From contig JAEWXC010000026.1 in assembly GCA_023396115.1 (NCBI GenBank), positions 29,616-93,615 on the forward strand: a stretch of 64,000 nt of DNA, given 5' to 3'. Source of the stretch: Actinomycetes bacterium (lineage in GTDB: Bacteria; Actinomycetota; Actinomycetes; Propionibacteriales; Nocardioidaceae). The position numbers and the translations under genes are program-made. Shown here piece after piece: positions 55,631 through 64,000 of this stretch (position 1 is the stretch's first letter; each line of letters begins with the position of its first letter). A model generated the notes under the pieces. That model was not told the DNA's origin. It did no database searches and saw only the letters and a list, made by a program, of their open reading frames with translations.

Positions 55631-55650
55631 GGTGAACTCCGTGTGACACC
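55631..55650 (-). promoter_or_regulatory. Possible PHO box upstream of the 5'-nucleotidase gene
   Basis: Read on the minus strand, the segment contains GTGTCACACGG then AGTTCACCG, so two TCAC cores are spaced 11 bases apart and the second matches the GTTCACC half-site of actinobacterial PhoP boxes exactly. It lies about 130 bases before the nucleotidase start. The first repeat matches only four of seven positions, so this is tentative. Confidence 0.35.
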
Positions 55651-55709
55651 AAGCGTCCGCTACCGACCGGGGCCGGCAGACGGTCGGGCAGGTGTCGGGG
55701 TGGGAAGGG

Positions 55710-56351
55710 TCAGCCGCGCAGCTGGTGGCGCTGGCGCCACACGTCGCGGAAGAACTCGTAGCCCGACCACAGGGTCATCGCCACGGCACCGGCCAGGGCG
55801 ACCTGGCTGACCCAGAACAGGATCTCGCCGAAGGTGCCGAACCAGTCGAAGGCGCCACCGTGGGCGTCACCGTGCGGCAGCGGGAGCACCAGGCCCGAGA
55901 GAGCCACGGCCTGGAGGGTCGTCTTGATCTTGCCCGACTGGCTGGCCGCGATCACGACGTGCTTGAGCACCGAGAGCCGCAGCAGCGTCACGCTCCACTC
56001 GCGCAGCAGCACCACGGCGGTGACCCACCACCAGATGTCGCCCACGACCGAGAGCCCGATGAAGGCCATGCCGGTGATCGCCTTGTCGGCGATCGGGTCG
56101 GCGATCTTGCCGAAGTCGGTGACCAGGTTGTGCTTGCGGGCCAGGTCGCCGTCGATCTTGTCGGTGATCATCGCGAACACGAACACCGCGAACGCCGCCC
56201 ACCGCCAGGCCGAGGAGTCGCCGCCGTCGTGCAGCAGCATCCAGCCGAACACCGGCACCAGCAGGATGCGCAGCGTGGTCAGCGCGTTGGGCACGTTGAG
56301 GTTGGACTGCTTCTGCCCGGCCTCGTGCTGGGCGTTCTGCTCGGTGCTCAC
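55710..56351 (-). CDS. pgsA: CDP-diacylglycerol--glycerol-3-phosphate 3-phosphatidyltransferase
   Basis: The 213-residue membrane protein has NVPNALTTLRILLVPVFGWML at the N-terminus and the full CDP-alcohol transferase motif DKIDGDLARKHNLVTDFGKI followed by ADPIADK. It makes phosphatidylglycerol phosphate, or a cardiolipin precursor as suggested for the paralogue beside clgR in mycobacteria. The GTG overlaps the rimO stop in GTGA. Confidence 0.92.
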   Translation of the reverse strand: MSTEQNAQHEAGQKQSNLNVPNALTTLRILLVPVFGWMLLHDGGDSSAWRWAAFAVFVFAMITDKIDGDLARKHNLVTDFGKIADPIADKAITGMAFIGLSVVGDIWWWVTAVVLLREWSVTLLRLSVLKHVVIAASQSGKIKTTLQAVALSGLVLPLPHGDAHGGAFDWFGTFGEILFWVSQVALAGAVAMTLWSGYEFFRDVWRQRHQLRG

Positions 56352-57820
56352 GCGTGGCCTCCGATCCGGGCCACGAGGTCGACACCCTCGGTGCCGACCA
56401 CGGTGGCGGTGAGCAGGTCCCCGATCCGGGTGCCCGCGGGAGCGTCGAGCACCAGCGTGGTGCCGTCGACCTCCGGCCCCTGGTGCGCACCGCGCCCCTC
56501 GACGCCGTCCTCCAGCGACTCCACCAGCACCTCGACGGTCTCCCCGATCCGCTCCTCGGCCCGCTGGGCGTTGAGCTCCTCGACCAGGGCGGTCACCTGC
56601 TCGGTGCGCTCGCGGACCAGGTCCTCGTCGATCTTGTCCGCGAAGCCCTCGGCCTCGGTGCCGTCCTCGTCGGAGTAGCCGAAGACGCCGGTGACGTCCA
56701 GGCGTGCCTCGGTGAGGAAGTCGACCAGGGTCTCGAACTCCTCCACGGTCTCGCCGGGGAACCCGACGATCACGTTGGAGCGGATGCCCGCGGTGGGGGC
56801 GACGTCGCGGATCCGGGCCAGCAGGTCCAGGAACGACTCGGGGTCGCCGAAGCGGCGCATCCGGCGCAGCACGGTGGCGCTGGCGTGCTGGAAGGACAGG
56901 TCGAAGTAGGGCACCACGCCGGGGGTGGAGGCGATCGCCTCGATCAGACCCGGTCGGGTCTCGGCGGGCTGCAGGTAGGAGACCCGGACCCGCTCGACGC
57001 CGTCGACGGCGACCAGCTCGGGCAGCAGCGTCTCGAGCAGCCGCAGGTCGCCCAGGTCCTTGCCGTAGGAGGTGGAGTTCTCCGAGACCAGGAACAGCTC
57101 CTTGACGCCCTGGCTGCCCAGCCACTGGGCCTCGGCGAGGACGTCGGAGGGACGGCGGCTGACGAAGGACCCCCGGAAGCTCGGGATCGCGCAGAACGAG
57201 CAGCGCCGGTCGCACCCGCTGGCCAGCTTGAGCGGGGCCATCGGACCCGAGTCCAGCCGGCGGCGGACCGCCCGGGGGCCGGTGGCCGGGGCGCCCTGGC
57301 CGATCTCGGTGCCGGGGTCGGCCTCGACCGGGGCGTGGCCGGGCACCGAGATGGTGCTGGCGTCGCGGGCGGTCGGGGTGATCGGGAGCAGCTTGCGCCG
57401 GTCCGAGGGGGTGTGCGGGTGGTGGGTCTCCCCGGAGACGATCGAGCGCAGCCGGGCGGCGATGTCGGGGTAGTCGTCGAAGCCCAGCACGGCGTCGGCC
57501 TCGGGCAGCGACTCGGCCAGGTCCTTGCCGTAGCGCTCGGCCAGGCACCCGACGGCGACGACGGCCTGGGTGCGACCGGTCTCCTTGAGGTCGGCCGCGG
57601 CCAGCAGGGTGTCGACCGAGTCCTTCTTGGCCGACTCCACGAACCCGCAGGTGTTGACCACCACGGTGTCGGCGTCCTCGGAGTCGGTGACCAGACGGAA
57701 CCCGTCGGCCTCGAGCCGTCCGGCGAGCTCCTCGGAGTCCACCTCGTTGCGGGCGCAGCCCAGGGTCAGCACGGCCACGCTCATCGGCTCGGCGGAGCGG
57801 GTCAGGTCGTCAGCAGTCAT
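56348..57820 (-). CDS. rimO: Ribosomal protein S12 methylthiotransferase RimO
   Basis: The 490-residue radical SAM enzyme adds a methylthio group to an aspartate of ribosomal protein S12. N-terminal cluster cysteines lie in LTLGCARNEVDSE, VVNTCGFVESA and VAVGCLAERY; the radical SAM cluster is in CDRRCSFC; a TRAM domain ends the protein. A 60-residue variable linker lies before the radical SAM domain. It sits between rodZ and pgsA as usual in actinobacteria. Confidence 0.96.
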   Translation of the reverse strand: MTADDLTRSAEPMSVAVLTLGCARNEVDSEELAGRLEADGFRLVTDSEDADTVVVNTCGFVESAKKDSVDTLLAAADLKETGRTQAVVAVGCLAERYGKDLAESLPEADAVLGFDDYPDIAARLRSIVSGETHHPHTPSDRRKLLPITPTARDASTISVPGHAPVEADPGTEIGQGAPATGPRAVRRRLDSGPMAPLKLASGCDRRCSFCAIPSFRGSFVSRRPSDVLAEAQWLGSQGVKELFLVSENSTSYGKDLGDLRLLETLLPELVAVDGVERVRVSYLQPAETRPGLIEAIASTPGVVPYFDLSFQHASATVLRRMRRFGDPESFLDLLARIRDVAPTAGIRSNVIVGFPGETVEEFETLVDFLTEARLDVTGVFGYSDEDGTEAEGFADKIDEDLVRERTEQVTALVEELNAQRAEERIGETVEVLVESLEDGVEGRGAHQGPEVDGTTLVLDAPAGTRIGDLLTATVVGTEGVDLVARIGGHA

Positions 57821-57931
57821 CGCCCCCGATTATGCCGGTCGCGGCCCCAGCCGTCCGATTCCCCGAGCCCGCGCCGACCCCGGCGTGACCCGACTCACCG
57901 CCGGGACGGGCGCGGGGCCGGGACGCAACGA

Positions 57932-57970
57932 CCGCGGGGCCGCCGACCGGAGTGGTCGACGGCCCCGCGG
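57932..57970 (-). terminator. Terminator after the rodZ-like gene
   Basis: A 17-base-pair stem with one mismatch (CCGCGGGGCCGCCGACC with GGTCGACGGCCCCGCGG) and a short loop lies 14 bases after the rodZ-like stop. It separates ftsK-rodZ from rimO-pgsA. Confidence 0.82.
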
Positions 57971-57983
57971 GTCGTGGGGTGGG

Positions 57984-59845
57984 TCAGCGGGCCACGTAGG
58001 TGCCCTGCGCGGCCACGCCGGCCTCGCCGATCGCGCCGCGGTCCTTGCCGGCAACCTTCACCGTGGTGGCGCCGTCGGTGGACTGCACCCGCACCGGCGG
58101 CACTGCCTTGACGCTGTGGGTCTCCCCGATCGCCAGGTTGCCCTGCCAGACCACGTCACCGTTGCCGTCGCGGACCACGACCCGCGCGCCGCCCTTGGCC
58201 GCGGTCACGGTGACCGGGACCGGGTCGCCGGCGACCTGGGTGTTGGCGTGCGGGCCGCCCGATCCGGTGACCTGCTCGACCGGACCGTCCTGCCGGCTGT
58301 CCATCACCAGGCTCGCGACCGACCAGGCCAGCACGACCGCCATCACCACGGCCACCAGGACCGACCAGTTGGGGCCGCCGCGGGTGCCGCGGATCGAGCC
58401 ACCGGTGGTGGTGGCCAGCTCGGCCTCGAAGACCCGGCGCGGGTTGATCGGAGCACCGGCGTAGCGCTCGTCGAACGTCGCCACCAGCGGCTCGGCGGCG
58501 ATGCCCAGGATCCGGGCCAGGGTCCGCAGGTGTCCCCGGGCGTAGAAGTCACCACCGCAGGCGGTGAAGTCGTCGACCTCGATCGCCTCGATCACGTGCG
58601 GGCGGATCCGGGTGCGCTCGGCCACCGAGTCGACACTGAGACCCAGGCGGGTCCGGGCAGCGGCGATCTCGGGACCGATCACCGGGTCCTCGGCGGGCTC
58701 GGCGGCTTCCGGGGCCACCACCAGCGGCTCGACCGGGTCCCCGGCGCGCGAGATCGGCGTGACACCGCGGACCGCGGTCTGGTCGAGCTCGGCGTGGTGT
58801 CGCGACTCCGCGACCAGGGTGACCCGGCCCGGCTCGCGCAGCTCCCTTCCCTGCGGCTCGTCGGCGCCCTCACTGCTGCGGGCGACGCTGTCCAGCAGCT
58901 GCTCGCTGCGCACCCCGTGCCGCACGTCGCGGCCCGGCGCCACCGGGGCGGCGACGGCGTCGCGCAGCTCGGCGGCACTCCAGGGACGCGTGGGCTCCCC
59001 GGGCAGCTCCTCGGCGGTCTCGGGAGCCTCGGCGGCCTCGCTGGGCTCGACCTCCGCGGCCTCGTCGGTCACCTGCTCGTCACGGCGACCGATCACCGCG
59101 GCGATCCGGGTGATGCCGCTGGCCAGCAGCGGACGCGGGTCGCGCAGTCGCGGCTGCGGGGTGTCGTGGGCCTCGTCGGCGGCCGGGACGTCGGCAACCT
59201 CGTCGGCGGTGGCCTCGACCGTGGCGGCCGAGGCCGGCTCCGGCTGCACCACCACGACGGGTGAGGCGGCGGCGAAGGTGGCCAGGCTGGCGCCCAGGTC
59301 GTCGGTCTCCCCCACCACGCGGGTCGAGAGACCCAGCGGGAGGGCGAACGGCCCCCCGTGCAGCCGGGTCGCGATCCGGGCCTGGCGGGCGGCGCCCGCG
59401 TCGAGCTCGGCGAGCAACTTCTCGGTGTTGTGCGGGACGACGACCACGCGTCCGTCACGCCACCACGCCGGGCGCGGGGTGTGCTCGACGTGGTGCACCG
59501 CGCTCCACGGCAGTCCGCGCCACGAGCGACCCAACCGGATCCGCACGCCCTGGGCGTCGGCGACCAGCAGCGGGGTCCGGGCGTCGGCGAACATCGTCAG
59601 CCAGTACCCGGCGATCAGCGCCATGACGAGGGTCAGCAGCATGTCCAGGGTCGCGCCGGTGGCCGAGGCACGGGACAGGTAGGCGATCGCGACGCCGGCC
59701 GCGACCACGCCCAGCACCCCGGCGAGGGCACCGTTGCGGCGCACCTCGACGACGTCGGGTGCCACGCTCAGCGGCGTCGGGGCGGCCTCGTCGGCCCGCT
59801 CGTCGCCGTGGTGTTCCGGCTGGTGTTCCTGCACGCGCTCAGCGC

Positions 59846-59849
<4 letters not shown>
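57984..59849 (-). CDS. RodZ-like protein with N-terminal PH-like membrane domain
   Basis: The 621-residue protein has two N-terminal helices (about 41-59 and 66-86) and a PH-like cytoplasmic segment (ARTPLLVADAQGVRIRLGRSW...LPWSAVHHVEH). An acidic disordered stretch (about 200-385), a HTH_25 domain (IAAARTRLGLSVDSVAERTRI, 394-455), a third helix (496-516) and a DUF4115-like end (540-621) follow. The last three are RodZ architecture, which links the cytoskeleton or cell-wall machinery to the membrane. The front half looks like a separate bacterial-PH gene fused in frame. It overlaps ftsK by four bases. Confidence 0.8.
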
Positions 59850-62482
<2,633 letters not shown>

Positions 62483-62644
62483 AGTCACCGACCCTAGAAC
62501 ATCCGCACCACCAGCCCCATGCACCACACCGAGCGTGTCGTGCCGGGGTCGGACGGAACACCTCCCCCGATTTCGGGGAGATGTGCGGAAAACGTCTGGC
62601 AGGTCTGGACCAGCGGCGTGAATTCTTCCTAGGGTGACTGCGAT

Positions 62645-62666
62645 CACGCCACACGGACGTGGCGTG
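62645..62666. promoter_or_regulatory. Inverted repeat in the 5' region of the M4 protease gene
   Basis: CACGCCAC and GTGGCGTG form a perfect 8-base inverted repeat with a six-base centre. It ends ten bases before the GGGAGG Shine-Dalgarno of the protease and about 160 bases from ftsK. It could be an operator or an mRNA hairpin; no regulator is implied by the sequence. Confidence 0.4.
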
Positions 62667-62687
62667 CCCCATCTCGGGAGGCAACAA

Positions 62688-64000
62688 GTGAGACACCTCA
62701 GGCAGGGCATCGCCCTGGCCGTCGTGGGCGCCGGCCTGGCCGCCGTCCCCTTCACCCAGGCGTTGGCACAGCCCAACTCCGGACCGTCACTGGTCCAGCA
62801 GATGACCAACCAGGCCTCCGGGTCGGTCAAGGTCTCCAAGGAGTCGGCGAACGGCGCCATCGGCTTCATCCGCACCAAGGGCGACCTGCTGCCCGGGCGC
62901 GATGCCGACACCACCGGCGAGGCCCGGTCCAAGGCGGACGCCTACATCGCCAAGTACGCCGAGTCGTTCGGCGCCCGGCCCAGCGAGCTGACCCGCACCG
63001 CGGCGGAGAAGAACACGCACGGCTGGACCGTCAAGTACCACCAGACCTACCGCGGTGTGCCGGTCTTCGGCGCCGAGGTCCGGGCCAACCTCGACGACGC
63101 CGGACGTCTGCGCGCCGTCAACGGGTACGCGGCCCCCGACCTGACCCTGTCGACCGACACCCGGTTCGACGAGGCCGCCGCCGGAAAGCGCGCGGTCGGC
63201 GTGGTCAGGATGAAGCCGCCCACGTCGGAGTCGGGCAAGGCGGGCAGCACCGCCGGCCTGAAGGCCAAGCGCACCGACAAGGTCGTCTACCGGCTCGGCT
63301 CGACCCGCGGGGTCCCGGGCAAGGCGATCATGGCCTACGCGGTCGAGGTCACCAACGAGAAGAACATCCGTGACACCGTCATCCTCGACGCGAACACGTT
63401 GAAGCCGGTCAACCGGTGGTCCAACGTGCACGACGCCCTGGACCGGGCGCTGTTCACCTTCAATGGCACCGGAGCCCAGCTCGTGTGGGAGGAAGGGGAC
63501 GCCTTCCCCGGCAGCCTGGACCAGGACCAGCAGAACCTGGTGCAGTCCACGGGTGAGTCGTACAACCTGTTCGCGAACATGTTCGGCCGGGACTCCTACG
63601 ACGGCGAGGGCAGCACGATGGTGACGCTGCACAACCGTCCCGACTCCTGCCCCAACGCCTCGTGGAACGGCGCCTACACCTCCTACTGTGACGGCGTCTA
63701 CGCCGACGACGTGGTGAGCCACGAGTGGGGCCACGCCTACACCGAGTACACCTCGGGCCTGATCTACCAGTGGCAGTCCGGCGCGCTGAACGAGTCCTAC
63801 TCCGACGTCTGGGGCGAGACCCTGGACCTGGTGAACAACCGTGAGGACGAGGGCGAGGGCGACCTGACCGTCAAGCGTCCCGACGGGCTGTGCTCGCAGT
63901 ACACCCGCGGCGGGATCGGCGTCACGCTCGACTCACCCGCCTCGATCGCCGGCCCCTGCGCCAGCGCTGCTCCGGCCGGCTTCGGCACCCAGTTCACGAC
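62688..64000 (+). CDS. Secreted M4 family (thermolysin-like) metalloprotease, 3' end outside window
   Basis: The visible 437 residues contain a Sec signal peptide ending near TQALA-Q (residue 27), an FTP/PepSY propeptide (TAAEKNTHGWTVKYHQ, then TYRGVPVFGAEVRA), and the catalytic zinc site HEWGH (345-349) with the third ligand Glu369 in GALNESYSD. Two to four cysteines suggest disulfides. The GTG start follows GGGAGG by six bases. The reading frame is open to the window end. Such enzymes are autoprocessed exoproteases for nutrition. Confidence 0.92.
   Translation, partial: MRHLRQGIALAVVGAGLAAVPFTQALAQPNSGPSLVQQMTNQASGSVKVSKESANGAIGFIRTKGDLLPGRDADTTGEARSKADAYIAKYAESFGARPSELTRTAAEKNTHGWTVKYHQTYRGVPVFGAEVRANLDDAGRLRAVNGYAAPDLTLSTDTRFDEAAAGKRAVGVVRMKPPTSESGKAGSTAGLKAKRTDKVVYRLGSTRGVPGKAIMAYAVEVTNEKNIRDTVILDANTLKPVNRWSNVHDALDRALFTFNGTGAQLVWEEGDAFPGSLDQDQQNLVQSTGESYNLFANMFGRDSYDGEGSTMVTLHNRPDSCPNASWNGAYTSYCDGVYADDVVSHEWGHAYTEYTSGLIYQWQSGALNESYSDVWGETLDLVNNREDEGEGDLTVKRPDGLCSQYTRGGIGVTLDSPASIAGPCASAAPAGFGTQFT

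Overview
The window is 64 kb of chromosomal DNA from a high-GC actinobacterium. Coding regions use almost only G or C in third codon positions and many genes start with GTG. The markers are actinobacterial: a ClgR regulator, an SsgA-like protein, DUF3046 beside recA, phosphatidylinositol phosphate synthase, an Lhr-Nei pair and a SirA-CysH sulfur operon. A member of the Propionibacteriales such as Nocardioides is my best guess, by inference only. I see no phage, insertion sequence, plasmid, CRISPR or rRNA sequence. The window ends inside ruvC on the left and inside an M4 protease gene on the right.

Region 1 (1-11.6 kb) is mostly on the minus strand. It holds ruvC behind a perfect LexA box, yebC, the PLP synthase genes pdxT and pdxS (separated by two plus-strand flavoenzyme genes), a divergent MocR/PdxR-type regulator, and the block pgsA1-IMPase-HIT-thrS plus a polytopic membrane protein. 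Region 2 (11.7-20.6 kb) carries a partly duplicated tRNA cluster (Gly-Cys-Val, Gly-Val) and a separate tRNA-Val(CAC). Small metabolic and envelope genes follow: a PabC-like aminotransferase, an SsgA-like protein, a K+ channel, YihY, MOSC, an AidB-like dehydrogenase and a methyltransferase.

Region 3 (20.6-26 kb) is glyA and, divergent from it, an assimilatory sulfate reduction operon: sulfite reductase, a zinc-ribbon protein, APS reductase, a previously untracked 31-residue His-rich ORF and a CbiX-type chelatase. A 29-codon leader ORF ending in M-M-C-W-P-C, followed by mutually exclusive RNA hairpins, precedes the operon and looks like a cysteine-sensing attenuator. Region 4 (26-31.9 kb) is the most unusual block. 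Six genes with overlapping stop and start codons encode a VanX-like D,D-dipeptidase, an alanine-racemase-fold protein, a D-Ala-D-X ligase, an acyltransferase-3 membrane protein and a two-component system. It resembles a D-Ala-D-Ser type glycopeptide-resistance operon in which VanT is split into two genes.

Region 5 (31.9-43.3 kb) holds a HipA-like/DUF3037 pair coupled to PPK2, a GNAT enzyme, recA-recX (LexA box upstream, strong hairpin between them), an MFS pump, an SDR/enoyl-CoA hydratase pair, a DinB-like protein and a DrrAB-like ABC exporter. Region 6 (43.4-64 kb) holds lhr-nei and then the conserved stretch clgR-cinA-pgsA-rimO-rodZ-ftsK. That stretch is interrupted between cinA and pgsA by two large secreted phosphate- or DNA-scavenging enzymes that share a lysine-rich C-terminal module. 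The window ends with a secreted thermolysin-type protease.
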